A DNA stretch of 64,000 nucleotides. It comes from Zeimonas arvi (GTDB lineage Bacteria > Pseudomonadota > Gammaproteobacteria > Burkholderiales > Burkholderiaceae_E). The notes beneath the pieces are model-generated. The model ran no database searches. It saw nothing but the letters and a program-made list of their open reading frames with translations, and was not told the DNA's origin. Where the stretch lies: contig NZ_VDUY01000006.1 in NCBI RefSeq assembly GCF_008039575.1, forward strand, positions 62,001 through 126,000, read 5' to 3'. Every line of letters starts with the position of its first letter. The first letter of the stretch is position 1. The translations under genes were made by a program, and so were the position numbers. Below are positions 24,384 to 35,620 of the stretch, one piece after another.

Positions 24384-25492
24384 GGTCTGTCGATTATAGG
24401 TCGGGGCCCGCGCGGCCGCAGCCGCGCCAGGCACCAGACGATCGCGGCGAAGGGCCAGATGAGGGCCAGCGCGCGCAGCAAGCCGTTCAGGTTCGCGAGC
24501 TCGCCCTGGTGCCAGGCCGCCAGCGTGGCCTGGAAATAGACGTTCGGCGGGGCCAGGTTGTGCAGCGTGGTCGCAAGCGCCAGCGCTGCCGCCGCCGCGA
24601 GCCCGCGCACCCGGGCAGGCCACCAGGCCGCGAGCGCCAGGGCCAGCGCGCCGGCGATCAGGCCGCCCTGGGTGCCTGCGTTGAGCCAGGCAAGCGCGTG
24701 CCGTGCGCCGAGCAGGGTGGCGCTCGCTGCCGACTTGGCCGCGGCAGCGAGCAGGATCGGCAGGGCGACCGCCCAGCCGGATGCCGGCCGCAGCGTGTCG
24801 CGGGCGAGCAGGCCCACCCCGAACACGGTGGCGGCGACCGCGATCGCCTCGAGCAGCGGGCCGTGCGACGGCGCCAGGGCGACTTCGGCCAGCCGGCGGG
24901 CGGCGCCCGGGGCGACCGTTTCGAGCACGCTGCCGAGCTCGCCGCTGGCGAACGCGATCGACTGCGGCTTCCACTGGACGACCAGCCAGAGCAGCAAGAG
25001 CAGCGCGCCCGGGCCCGCCGCCGGCGCCAGGGGCAGGTGGCGCGCCGCAGCGCCGGCGAGCCGCTGCAACGGCGTCGGGCCCATCACGGCGGCGAGCACC
25101 GCGCCGGCGCCGCCCCCCGCGGTGTTGGCGACCAGGTCTGAGACCGTCGCGATTCGCGCGGGCAGCAGCGCCTGCAGGGTCTCCAGCCCCAGCGACAGCA
25201 GGGCGGCCAAAGCGCTGGCTGCCAGCGCCGCGCCGATGCCCGGCCGGCCCCGCGCGAAGCGCAGCGCGGCGAGGAATCCGAGCGGGACGTAGCCGGCGAC
25301 GTTCAGGCCGAGGTCGAGCCAGGTCCAGTAGCGTGGCCAGCCTTCGAACAGGAAGGCCCAGGGGGTGACGGTGGGCGCGCGCCAGCCGGTCCAGGGATAG
25401 AGGGTGGCGTAGACGATCGCCGCGACCCAGGCCACCAGCCAGGCAGTGAGGTGTGGGCCGGCGGAGGCTGACGGGACGGCGGTTCGGGTCAT
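24380..25492 (-). CDS. VanZ family multi-pass membrane protein
   Basis: A 370-residue inner-membrane protein. The VanZ-like part is at the N-terminus (VYATLYPWTGWRAP, LDLGLNVAGYVPLGFLAALRF, SLGLETLQALLPARIATVSDLVANTAGG). About five further hydrophobic segments follow in a less conserved C-terminal half. VanZ confers low-level teicoplanin resistance in Gram-positives; in proteobacteria the role is unknown. The ATG at 25492 follows GCGGTTCGGGT with no clear ribosome binding site. It is divergent from birA with 28 bases between starts. Confidence 0.85.
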   Translation of the reverse strand: MTRTAVPSASAGPHLTAWLVAWVAAIVYATLYPWTGWRAPTVTPWAFLFEGWPRYWTWLDLGLNVAGYVPLGFLAALRFARGRPGIGAALAASALAALLSLGLETLQALLPARIATVSDLVANTAGGGAGAVLAAVMGPTPLQRLAGAAARHLPLAPAAGPGALLLLLWLVVQWKPQSIAFASGELGSVLETVAPGAARRLAEVALAPSHGPLLEAIAVAATVFGVGLLARDTLRPASGWAVALPILLAAAAKSAASATLLGARHALAWLNAGTQGGLIAGALALALAAWWPARVRGLAAAAALALATTLHNLAPPNVYFQATLAAWHQGELANLNGLLRALALIWPFAAIVWCLARLRPRGPRPIIDRP

Positions 25493-25520
25493 CGATCGGG
25501 CAGGATATGATTCAACGGAC

Positions 25521-26399
25521 ATGCCTGCAATCGATATCGACAGCATCCGCGCGGCAATGGAGGGCGTCGGCGCCACGGGCGTCCAGGTGGAGGCGGTTGC
25601 CGAAACCGGGTCGACCAACCGCGTGCTGATGGACGCCCCGTTCGGCGCCGGTCCCGCCTCCCCGCGTCTGCTGGCCGCCGCCAGGCAGAGCGCGGGCCGA
25701 GGTCGGCAGGGGCGCGGCTGGGTCATGGAGCCGGGGCGTTCGGCCGCCTTCTCGCTCGCGCTCGAGCGCCTGGCCCATGGCGGCAGGCCGGCCGTCGGGC
25801 TGTCGATCGCCGCCGGCGTGGCGGTCGCGGCCGCGCTGGCGGCGCTGCTCGAGGAGACCACGAGCGACCGGGGCCTCGATCGCGGCATCGGCCTCAAGTG
25901 GCCCAACGACCTGCAACGCGCGGGTCGCAAGATCGGCGGCATCCTGCTCGAGAGTCGACGCGCGCCCGTCGGCGGCGCGCAGCTCGAGCGCTACGTCGTC
26001 GGCATCGGCCTGAACCTGCTCGCGCCGCGCGACGAAGACGGCGCGATCGGTCAGCCGGCCGGCGGGCTCTTCGACGGCGAGTCCTTGCCCGTCTCCGTCG
26101 AGCGCGTGATCGGACGGGTGGCCGCCAGGGTGCTCGACGCCGCCGCGCTGTTCTTTCGCGAAGGGCTGGCGCCCTTCGCCGACGACTGGCATCGCTTCGA
26201 CGCGCTGCGCGGACGGCAGGTGGCCGCGCTCGTCGACGGCCGCGCCGGGGCCACCGGCATCGCGCGGGGCATCGACGCGGACGGCGCCCTGCTGCTGGAC
26301 ACCGCGGCTGGCCTGAAGTCGGTGCGCGCCGGCGAGGTGTCGGTGCGCGCGGTGGCCGATCGGCAAGCGCTGGCCGGGTCCCCGACGCCGGCTCGATAG
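25521..26399 (+). CDS. birA: Biotin--[acetyl-CoA-carboxylase] ligase
   Basis: Biotinylates the acetyl-CoA carboxylase carrier protein. The 292 residues lack the DNA-binding N-terminus of E. coli BirA, so this is a monofunctional ligase. The catalytic pattern GRGRQGRGW (biotinyl-AMP loop) is present, with SLALERL, LKWPNDL containing the catalytic Lys, and KIGGILLES. The ATG at 25521 was chosen because conserved sequence starts shortly after it; the frame is open to 25446 but that part overlaps the divergent gene. Confidence 0.93.
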   Translation: MPAIDIDSIRAAMEGVGATGVQVEAVAETGSTNRVLMDAPFGAGPASPRLLAAARQSAGRGRQGRGWVMEPGRSAAFSLALERLAHGGRPAVGLSIAAGVAVAAALAALLEETTSDRGLDRGIGLKWPNDLQRAGRKIGGILLESRRAPVGGAQLERYVVGIGLNLLAPRDEDGAIGQPAGGLFDGESLPVSVERVIGRVAARVLDAAALFFREGLAPFADDWHRFDALRGRQVAALVDGRAGATGIARGIDADGALLLDTAAGLKSVRAGEVSVRAVADRQALAGSPTPAR

Positions 26400-26408
26400 G
26401 TCCCGACG

Positions 26409-27152
26409 ATGCGCTGGGTGCTCGGGCTCCTGCTGGTCGCGAACCTGGCGATGTTCGGCTGGTGGCAAGGCTGGTTCGGCGGCCGGAACCCGGCGCCGCC
26501 TGCCGAGGCCAACCCGGCGCTGCTGAGGGTCGTGCCCATCGATCGTCTCGGCGGACCCTTCTCGGGGAGCTTGCCGCCGGCCTCGTCGACCTCGGTGCCC
26601 GCGTCGACGCCGACATCGCCGGCCCAGTCGCCGACATCGCCGGCGCAGTCGCCAACTTCGCCGCTGCAGTCGCGGGCCGTCGCAGTCGAGCCCTCCTGCC
26701 GCGAGTTCGCGATCGCCGGCGACGAGCGCGCGCGGGCGCTGCGCAATGCGCTGGTCGACTCGGGCGCGCGGGTCGAGATGCAGCGGGGCGAGGCGCCGAG
26801 CAGCTTCCTGGTCCACCTGCCGCCCGCGGCTTCGCTCGCCGACGCCCAGCGGCAGGTGGCCGCGTTGCGGCAGGCCGGCATCGACGACGTGTTCCTGATG
26901 CAGGAAGGGCCGCTGCGCCTCGGTGTTTCGGTGGGCGTGTTCAGCCGCGAGGAGGGCGCGCGGGCCGTGTCCGCGCGCGTGTCGGCGCTGGGCTACGAAG
27001 TGCGCATCGCGCCGCGCCCGCTCGGGGCGGGAGGATGGCGATTGACCGCACGCTGGAGCGATGCGGCCACCGCGGCGCGCGGCGCATCGGCCGCGGCGCC
27101 CTTCGCCGCGGAATCGCGCGCCTGCGATCGTCAGGATCGGCCGGCGCAGTAG
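26409..27152 (+). CDS. SPOR domain protein linked to birA
   Basis: Membrane-anchored SPOR protein, 247 residues. One N-terminal membrane segment ([19 protein letters not shown]), a Pro/Ser/Thr linker with three 7-residue repeats (SPTSPAQ type), and a C-terminal SPOR-like domain ([19 protein letters not shown] ... [17 protein letters not shown]). It starts 9 bases after birA. In many Burkholderiales coaX sits between birA and this protein; here coaX is absent. Role in envelope or division is inferred only from the SPOR domain. Confidence 0.8.
   Translation: MRWVLGLLLVANLAMFGWWQGWFGGRNPAPPAEANPALLRVVPIDRLGGPFSGSLPPASSTSVPASTPTSPAQSPTSPAQSPTSPLQSRAVAVEPSCREFAIAGDERARALRNALVDSGARVEMQRGEAPSSFLVHLPPAASLADAQRQVAALRQAGIDDVFLMQEGPLRLGVSVGVFSREEGARAVSARVSALGYEVRIAPRPLGAGGWRLTARWSDAATAARGASAAAPFAAESRACDRQDRPAQ
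26608..26670 (+). repeat. Three tandem 21-base units coding a Ser/Pro/Thr linker
   Basis: Units 26608-26628, 26629-26649 and 26650-26670 are near-identical (first unit CGCCGACATCGCCGGCCCAG plus T). They encode the linker repeats of the SPOR protein and could vary in copy number by slippage. Confidence 0.8.
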
Positions 27153-27373
27153 TGCGTTGGCCGGGCCGCCGGCGCAGCGTCGTGCAGGCGCCGGATGAGC
27201 GGAATCCGTGTCAGACTCGGCCTTCGGGGCGCCGCGCAAGGGGAATGGTCGTGTCCTCGAGCTCCGGCCGCCGCGCATCGACGCAGATGGATCGTGGCGG
27301 CCGACGCGTGACCGGCCTCAGGGGCGCTCCAGGCTTCGTCTTATCCGCACGGCCGGATTCAGGGAGGTTGGTC

Positions 27374-27580
27374 ATGACGGACCACGTCTACAAGCATATC
27401 GAGCTTACCGGCTCGTCGAGGTCGGGCAGCGACGACGCGATCCGCAACGCGCTTGCCAAGGCACACGAAACGGTGCGCGGCATCCAGTGGTTCCGCGTCG
27501 TCGAGACGCGCGGTCACGTCGTCGAGGGCAAGGTCGCGCACTGGCAAGTGACGATCGACGTCGGTTTCACGCTGGAGTAG
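27374..27580 (+). CDS. Dodecin family flavin-binding protein
   Basis: Small flavin-storage protein forming hollow dodecamers, 68 residues. The sequence [20 protein letters not shown] and [20 protein letters not shown] match the family; the Trp in IQWF stacks on the flavin. AGGGAGG lies 6 bases before the ATG at 27374. The preceding 221-base gap (27153-27373) shows no other gene. It converges on the dehydrogenase operon with 20 bases between stops. Confidence 0.95.
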   Translation: MTDHVYKHIELTGSSRSGSDDAIRNALAKAHETVRGIQWFRVVETRGHVVEGKVAHWQVTIDVGFTLE

Positions 27581-27600
27581 GGCGCGCGGCCAGGCGCGCG

Positions 27601-28926
27601 TCAATCGACGAACATCGTCGCCGGGCACTCGAGGTAGCCGCGCAAGGCCTGCACGAATTCGGCCGCGTGCATGCCGTCGACCACCCGATGGTCGAACGAC
27701 GACGACAGGTTCATCATCTTGCGCGCCACTACCGCGCCGCCGCGGATCACCGGCCGCTCGACGATGCGGTTGACGCCGACGATCGCCACCTCGGGCCGGT
27801 TGATGACCGGCGTCGACGCGATGCCGCCCAGCGCGCCCAGGCTGGTGACCGTGATCGTCGATCCCGACAGTTCCTCGCGAAGCGCCTTGCCGCCGCGCGC
27901 CGACTGCGAGAGCCGCGCGATTTCCGCCGCCGTCGCCCACAGGTCGAGCGCCTCGGCGTGGCGCAGCACCGGCACGACCAGGCCGGCATCGGTCTGCGTC
28001 GCGATGCCGACGTGCACTGCGCCGTGGCGGGTGACCACGCCGGCATCGTCGTCGTAGCGCGCGTTGATCTGCGGGAACTCGCGAACCGCCAGCACGACCG
28101 CGCGCAGCACGAAGGGCAGCAAGGTCAGCCGGCCGCGCCCGGCGCCGTGCCTGGCGTTGAGCTGCCCGCGCAGCGCCTCCAGCTCGGTGACGTCGACCTC
28201 CTCGACGTAGCTGAAGTGGGGGATCCGCCGCTTGGCCTCCTGCATCGCTTCGGCGATCCGGCGGCGCAGGCCGATGACCGGGATCGCCTGTTCGTCGTTG
28301 CGCTCGGCGTAGCTCGCGTCGGCGCGCGCCGACGCCTGCGCGGGAGCCGGCGCGGTCACCGATGCAGCGCCGCTCGCGGCCACGGCCGGCTGCGGCCGTC
28401 CCACCGGCGCTGCGACCGGACGCTTCGACGCCGAGCGCGCGGCGAACACCTCGACGTCCTCGTGACGGATGCGCCCGCCCGGTCCGCTGCCGTGCACCTG
28501 CCACAGATCGACCCCGTGCTCGCGCGCTTGCCGGCGCACCGATGGCGAGGCGAGCGGCTTCTCGCCGCGGTGGCGCACCGGCGGTTGCGCGACCGCCGTC
28601 ACCGGCGGCTCCGCGATCGCCATGATCGGCGGCTCCGCGATCGCCGCCACCGGCGGTTCCTCCGCGGCGGCGATGGCCTGCCCCTCGTCCGCCTCGATTC
28701 CGACGAGCTCGGCGCCGACCGCGAGCATCTGTCCGACCTCTCCGGAAAGCTTCGTCACCGTGCCCGCCGCCGGCGACGGAATCTCCACGCTCGCCTTGTC
28801 GGTCATCACCACCGCCAGCGACTGGTCTTCGGCGACCGTGTCGCCGACCGCGACCAGCCACTCGACCAATTCGACCTCGGCAATGCCCTCGCCGATGTCC
28901 GGCACCTTGATCGTGTGCAGGCCCAT
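27601..28926 (-). CDS. bkdB: Branched-chain 2-oxoacid dehydrogenase E2, dihydrolipoyl acyltransferase
   Basis: Core acyltransferase of the branched-chain 2-oxoacid dehydrogenase complex, 441 residues. The N-terminal lipoyl domain carries the modified Lys in VMTDKASVEI; the peripheral-subunit-binding domain is ASPSVRRQAREHGVDL ... GPGGRIRHEDVE; the catalytic domain ends with DHRVVDGMHAAEF, containing the active-site His. The stretch between the domains is Ala/Pro-rich with repeated IAEPPIMAIAEPP. It starts one base after the E1 beta stop. The E3 gene is not in the window. Confidence 0.95.
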   Translation of the reverse strand: MGLHTIKVPDIGEGIAEVELVEWLVAVGDTVAEDQSLAVVMTDKASVEIPSPAAGTVTKLSGEVGQMLAVGAELVGIEADEGQAIAAAEEPPVAAIAEPPIMAIAEPPVTAVAQPPVRHRGEKPLASPSVRRQAREHGVDLWQVHGSGPGGRIRHEDVEVFAARSASKRPVAAPVGRPQPAVAASGAASVTAPAPAQASARADASYAERNDEQAIPVIGLRRRIAEAMQEAKRRIPHFSYVEEVDVTELEALRGQLNARHGAGRGRLTLLPFVLRAVVLAVREFPQINARYDDDAGVVTRHGAVHVGIATQTDAGLVVPVLRHAEALDLWATAAEIARLSQSARGGKALREELSGSTITVTSLGALGGIASTPVINRPEVAIVGVNRIVERPVIRGGAVVARKMMNLSSSFDHRVVDGMHAAEFVQALRGYLECPATMFVD

Positions 28927-28927
28927 C

Positions 28928-31401
<2,474 letters not shown>

Positions 31402-31409
31402 TCAGCGAG

Positions 31410-31751
31410 TCAGGTCTCTGCCGACTTGTCCTCGACCTTGGCGTCGGGCGCGTTCTTGCGCACCGACTCGATGCCGTTGTCGCGCGCCGCTTCGGACGAA
31501 TACATCTCGCTCATGCCCACCACCTGGCCGTTGGTGGCGGTCAACGAGAAGTAGGGTTCGTTCTTCTTCGACATCGCCTTCTGGAAGCGCGTGGCGTCGG
31601 CCGCGTTGCTGCGCACCGACTCGACGCCGTTCTTCGCGTCGTCCAGCGCCGCGTACATCTGGCTCTGCAGGATCACTTCGCCGTTGCCGGCCTTCAGCAC
31701 GAAGTGGAACTTTCCGTTGCTCGTCTTGCTGATCACGAACTTGCCTGCCAT
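31410..31751 (-). CDS. YegP/DUF1508 family protein, two repeats
   Basis: Small protein of two DUF1508 repeats, 113 residues: GKFVISKTSNGKFHFVLKAG ... VESVRSNA and PYFSLTATNGQVVGMSEMY ... IESVRKNA. The family is widespread and of unknown function, possibly stress related. I chose the ATG at 31751 because AGGAG lies 7 bases upstream and the first repeat starts there. It stands alone between two operons. Confidence 0.92.
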   Translation of the reverse strand: MAGKFVISKTSNGKFHFVLKAGNGEVILQSQMYAALDDAKNGVESVRSNAADATRFQKAMSKKNEPYFSLTATNGQVVGMSEMYSSEAARDNGIESVRKNAPDAKVEDKSAET

Positions 31752-31854
31752 CTCGCTCTCCTGTCGGGAAACGTGCGGGGGACTGCGATGCCACCGCGGG
31801 CAGCGTAGCAAAGCCGCGCCGCTTAGCCAATGAGGCGCGTCGAGTCCGGCCGCG

Positions 31855-32352
31855 TCAGCCGCCCGAAGCGCGGATCTTCCCGAGCAGCGAGGTGGTGGAT
31901 CGCTGGAAGCGGAACGGGATCGAGTGCACGCTGCCGCCCCAGCCCTGCACTTCGCTGGCGCCCACGATGCGATCGACCGGCCAGTCGCCGCCCTTGACCA
32001 GCACGTCGGGGCGCACCGCGAGGATCAGCGACAGCGGCGTGTCCTCGTCGAACCAGCTGACCAGCGACACCGACTCCAGCGCCGCGACCAGCGCCAGCCG
32101 GTCGGCCAGCGGATTCACCGGGCGGTCGTCGCCCTTTCCCAGGCGGCGCACCGAGTCGTCGCCGTTGAGCGCCACCACCAGCGAGGCGCCCAGCGCGCGC
32201 GCCTCGGCCAGGTAGGTCGCGTGGCCGCGATGCAGGATGTCGAAGACGCCGTTGGTGAACACCACCGGGCGAGGCAGCGAGACGACCGCCTCGGCCAGCT
32301 GCCCGGGGGCGACGATCTTGCGTTCGAAAGGGGCGGCGGGCGCGGAGGACAT
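31855..32352 (-). CDS. rfaE2: D-glycero-beta-D-manno-heptose 1-phosphate adenylyltransferase
   Basis: Makes ADP-D-beta-D-heptose for the lipopolysaccharide inner core. The 165 residues are the nucleotidyltransferase half of HldE: VFTNGVFDILHRGHATYLAEA with the HxGH motif, ALNGDDSVRRLGKGDDRPVNP, and KGGDWPVDRIVGA. The kinase half (RfaE1) is a separate gene elsewhere, as usual in betaproteobacteria. gmhA of the same pathway lies at 8236-8823. It follows the light-locus operon by 38 bases but probably has its own role. Confidence 0.95.
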   Translation of the reverse strand: MSSAPAAPFERKIVAPGQLAEAVVSLPRPVVFTNGVFDILHRGHATYLAEARALGASLVVALNGDDSVRRLGKGDDRPVNPLADRLALVAALESVSLVSWFDEDTPLSLILAVRPDVLVKGGDWPVDRIVGASEVQGWGGSVHSIPFRFQRSTTSLLGKIRASGG

Positions 32353-32390
32353 GGCGGGGGCGGCGGGCGGGGTCGGTGCAGCCGTCGATT

Positions 32391-32846
32391 CTAGTGCGAC
32401 GCCCGGCGCCGCAGCCAGCGCATCAGCGCGCCGAGCGCGGGCAGCTTCTCGTAGAGCTCCTCGGCGGCGTCCCAGTAGTCGCGGTGCATCGCGATGCGGC
32501 CGTCGGCGGCGAAGCGAAGGTGGGTCGCGCCGCGGATCGTCTGCGGGGTGCGGCTGTCGAAGCGCCGGAACCGGAAGCGGAGCTCCCAGGTCAGGAAGGC
32601 CTGGTCGCCCTGCGCGACGGCGTCGCGCACCACGAAGGCCGGATCGTGCAGCTGCTCGAACATCGCCGCGAAGATCCGGCCGATCGCCTGCGGGCCGCGC
32701 ACCTCGTTGAACGGATCCTTGAACCAGGCGTCGTCGGCGTAGAGCGTGTCCATCCGCTGCGCGTCCTCCGGGCGGATCGACTCGAAGAAGGCCACAACCC
32801 GGCGAAGCGATTCCTCGCGCGATGGGGGTCGGGGTTCGGTGGGCAT
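32391..32846 (-). CDS. NTF2-like (SnoaL) protein, last gene of the light-locus operon
   Basis: A 151-residue cone-fold protein. Pattern: VVAFFESIRPEDAQRMDTLYADDAWFKDPFNEVRG, then HLRFAADGRIAMHRDYWDAAEELYEKLP. Such proteins are typically small-molecule isomerases, hydratases or binding proteins; the ligand here is unknown. It overlaps the stop of the SDR gene by one base, so it is translated with it. Similar NTF2-like genes occur beside CfaS/DUF1365/SDR clusters in other proteobacteria, which supports a shared pathway. Confidence 0.85.
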   Translation of the reverse strand: MPTEPRPPSREESLRRVVAFFESIRPEDAQRMDTLYADDAWFKDPFNEVRGPQAIGRIFAAMFEQLHDPAFVVRDAVAQGDQAFLTWELRFRFRRFDSRTPQTIRGATHLRFAADGRIAMHRDYWDAAEELYEKLPALGALMRWLRRRASH

Positions 32847-33685
32847 CAGAGTCCGGTGACGCGGCGCACGGCCGCGAAGTACAGTCGGTCGGGCAGCAGG
32901 CGCAACAGCTGCAGCCACAGCGTGAAGCGCTTCGGGAAGTGGATCTCGAAGCGGCCCTGCGCGAAGCCATCGATCATCGCACGCGCGGCGTCGGCCGGCT
33001 GCATCAGGCCCGGCATCGCGAAATCGTTGGCGGCGGTCAGCGGCGTGTCGACGAAACCGGGGCTGACCAGCCACACGCCGATGCCCTCGGGGGAGAGATC
33101 GAGCCACAAGGTCTCGGCGAGGTTGATGACGGCTGCCTTGCCGGGGCCGTAGGCCAGGGACTTGGGCAAGCCGCGATAGCCGGCCACGCTCGACACCAGC
33201 GCCAGGCCGCCGCAGGTCCTGCGCTCGCACATCGGCAGCAGCGCGGCCAGACCGTTCAGCACGCCGTGCAGGTTCGCATCGAGCATCGCGCGGGCGCGCG
33301 CCAGGTCGAACTGCTGCGCGCGCATCGGCGCGTAGGTGCCGGCCAGCCAGACCACGAGATCGACGCCGCCCCACTCGGCCTCGATGCGCCCCGTCGCCGT
33401 CTGCACCGCGGCGGCGTCGGTCACGTCGAGGGGCAGCACGAGGCTGCCCGCGGGCGCAGCGTCGGCCAGCGCGCGCAGCGGCGGCTCGCGTCGCGCCGAC
33501 AGCGCGAGTCGCGCGCCGCGATGGCCGAGCTCGCGGGCGAGCGCCTCGCCGATGCCGCTCGAGGCGCCGACGATCCACACCCGCAGGCCGCGCCAATCGC
33601 GCAGCCGCGGATTCAGCGGCCGCGGCCATCCGGCGCGCCGGGGGGCGCGGCCGTCTGCAGGCGCGAAGGCGGGTATCGGCGACAT
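32846..33685 (-). CDS. Short-chain dehydrogenase/reductase in the light-locus operon
   Basis: Classical SDR, 279 residues. It shows WIVGASSGIGEALAREL, VVWLAGTYAP in place of NAG, active-site Ser in LVSSVAGYRG, and Tyr/Lys in AYGPGKAAV. The sequence begins with about 30 unconserved residues, so a shorter start is possible. The C-terminal FPKRFTLWLQLLRLLPDRLYF suggests membrane association. It lies 4 bases after the DUF3833 gene. Confidence 0.9.
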   Translation of the reverse strand: MSPIPAFAPADGRAPRRAGWPRPLNPRLRDWRGLRVWIVGASSGIGEALARELGHRGARLALSARREPPLRALADAAPAGSLVLPLDVTDAAAVQTATGRIEAEWGGVDLVVWLAGTYAPMRAQQFDLARARAMLDANLHGVLNGLAALLPMCERRTCGGLALVSSVAGYRGLPKSLAYGPGKAAVINLAETLWLDLSPEGIGVWLVSPGFVDTPLTAANDFAMPGLMQPADAARAMIDGFAQGRFEIHFPKRFTLWLQLLRLLPDRLYFAAVRRVTGL

Positions 33686-33689
33686 CGAC

Positions 33690-34316
33690 TCAGCGCTTGC
33701 GGAAGGACAGCAGCACTTCGCCGAGGCGCACGCCGAACTTGCTCATCACCGCGCGGTTGATCATCGTGCGCTCGTCGACCAGATACATCCAGTCGTCGAA
33801 GTCGACGTGCCAGGTGCGGCCGTCGACCTCGAGCGCCATCGTGTAGCGCCAGTTGAAGGCGTTGCCGGAGACCTCGCCGCGCGCCTCGCCGACCACGTCG
33901 GCCGCGGTGCCGGTCCAGCGCACGACGCCGGCGTCGGTGCCGCCTGCCGGCGTGACGCCGCCACCGGGGGCGGCCTCGCCCGCCTTGCGCAGGGTCCAGA
34001 TCCGCTTCTGGGTGCTGCCGTCCGAGTAGACGAAGTCCTCGTCCAGCGTGCCGACGTCGCCCTGCCAGCTGCAGCGGATCGCCACGACGAAGCGGCGCAC
34101 GATCCGGCCCGAGCGGTCCTGGAAGACGCCCCAGGCGTCGACCGTGCCGTCGAAGTAGCGCTTCAGGTCGAGCGCCGGCTTCTCGTTCGCATAGGCCGAG
34201 GGTTCGATCGCTGCGCAGCCGGCGAGCGGGCCCGCGGCGGCCAGCGTGGCCGCGCCGGCGGCGAGACCGAGCAGCCGGCGGCGCGACGGTGGGACGGTGT
34301 GATCGATCGGTTTCAT
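33690..34316 (-). CDS. DUF3833 family lipoprotein
   Basis: Predicted outer-membrane lipoprotein, 208 residues. A basic signal (PPSRRRLLGLAAGAATLAAAGPLAGC) ends at a lipobox Cys. The mature part contains LDLKRYFDGTVDAWGVFQDRSG, WTLRKAGEA and YMALEVDGRTWHVDFDDWMYLVDERTMINRAVMSKFGV-type motifs of the family, here seen as WHVDFDDWMYLVD and VMSKFGVRLGEV. Function unknown; DUF3833 genes travel with DUF1365, cfa and SDR genes. The ATG overlaps the MFS stop by four bases. Confidence 0.88.
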   Translation of the reverse strand: MKPIDHTVPPSRRRLLGLAAGAATLAAAGPLAGCAAIEPSAYANEKPALDLKRYFDGTVDAWGVFQDRSGRIVRRFVVAIRCSWQGDVGTLDEDFVYSDGSTQKRIWTLRKAGEAAPGGGVTPAGGTDAGVVRWTGTAADVVGEARGEVSGNAFNWRYTMALEVDGRTWHVDFDDWMYLVDERTMINRAVMSKFGVRLGEVLLSFRKR

Positions 34317-35620
34317 GACTGCACTCCGATGCGCTCGCGCTCGCGCTCCGGCAGCGGCGCGGTCAGCAGCAGCGCCCCGGCGGCGAGTTTCAGCGCGCTG
34401 GGCAGCGCCGCGTAGGCCAGCGTCAGCGACAGCGGCGCTTCGCCGCTCGCGCCGGGCACGTAGCCGAACAGCGCGAGCAGCGGCAGGCCGAGGCCGGCGG
34501 CGAGCGCCAGGTTGAACTTGGTCGCCAGGTTCCAGAGCCCGAAATAGGCGCCCTCGCGCCGGCCCGAGTCGCCATGGCCGGCGATCACCGCGGCCAGCAG
34601 CGCGGGCGGCATCGCCAGGTCGGCGCCCAGCGCCAGGCCGGTCAGCACGCAGACCACCCAGAAGGGCCACACGTCGCCGCGCTCCAGGCCGAGCGCCCAG
34701 ACGAAGGCGAGCACCGCGAAGGCCATGCCGAGCAGCCAGGCGTTGCGCAGGCCGATCCGGCCGGCCAGCGCGATCCACAGCGGCATGCCCAGCGCGCCGG
34801 CCAGGAAGTAGCTGGCCAGGAAGAGCGGCACCTGGGTCTCCGCGTGCAGCACGTCGCGGACGAAGAACAGCACCAGGGTCGCGGGGATCGCGGTGGCCAC
34901 GCCGTTCAGCATGAAGGCGGCAAGCAACCAGCGGAAGGCGCGGTTGCCGGCGACCGATGCCCAGGTGCCGCGCAGCGACGGCGTCGACGGCCGGGGGGCG
35001 GCGTCGCTTGCGCCGGCCAGCCTGCCGCCGGGCGCCCAGTTCAGCGCGAGCGCCGCCAGCGCGGACAGCACCACGAAGCCGGCCACCAGCATCGGCGCGT
35101 TCTCGGGCGCGAGCAGGGTCGACGCGGCGACCACGCCGACCAGGCCGAAGGCCTCGCGGATCCCCGTGACCCGGGCGCGGTCGCGCTCGGTGCGGCCCAG
35201 CTCAGCGCCCCAGGCCTGGTAGGCGATCGACGCGACCGAGTAGGCGAGGTAGGTCAGCACCGAGGCCAGCGCGAGCCAGACCGCGAGCAGGCCGCCGTCG
35301 ACCGGCGGCGAGAACATCGCCCAGAAGCCGACGGCCAGCGCGGGCAAGGCGGCCCACAGCCAGTGCCGGTAGCCCCAGCCGCCGGCCGGGTGGCGCGAGC
35401 GGTCGATCGCGGCGCCGATCAGCGGGTCGGCCAGCGCGTCGACCAGTCGGGTGCCGAACAGGATGGCGCCGATCAGGGCGAGCTCCATGCCGAACTGCTG
35501 GCTGTAGAAGGCGGGCAGCAGCACGAACAGCGGCAGCTCGAGCAGCGCGAGCGGCATGCGCAGCGCGCCGTAGGCGGCCAGCCCCGGCAGCCGCGGCGCC
35601 TGGCTCCCGACCGCGCTCAT
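34313..35620 (-). CDS. MFS transporter, GPH-type (sugar/cation symporter fold)
   Basis: Twelve-helix inner-membrane transporter, 435 residues. The family pattern LALIGAILFGTRLVDALADPLIGAAIDRS with the following loop HPAGGWGYRHWLW is typical of GPH/MFS_2 symporters (MelB, lipid-type MFSD2 relatives). The second half repeats this as LAMPPALLAAVIAGHGDSGRREGAYFG. The substrate is unknown; the setting beside lipid-modifying genes allows a lipid or fatty-acid derivative. It overlaps both neighbours by four bases. Confidence 0.88.
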   Translation of the reverse strand: MSAVGSQAPRLPGLAAYGALRMPLALLELPLFVLLPAFYSQQFGMELALIGAILFGTRLVDALADPLIGAAIDRSRHPAGGWGYRHWLWAALPALAVGFWAMFSPPVDGGLLAVWLALASVLTYLAYSVASIAYQAWGAELGRTERDRARVTGIREAFGLVGVVAASTLLAPENAPMLVAGFVVLSALAALALNWAPGGRLAGASDAAPRPSTPSLRGTWASVAGNRAFRWLLAAFMLNGVATAIPATLVLFFVRDVLHAETQVPLFLASYFLAGALGMPLWIALAGRIGLRNAWLLGMAFAVLAFVWALGLERGDVWPFWVVCVLTGLALGADLAMPPALLAAVIAGHGDSGRREGAYFGLWNLATKFNLALAAGLGLPLLALFGYVPGASGEAPLSLTLAYAALPSALKLAAGALLLTAPLPERERERIGVQS

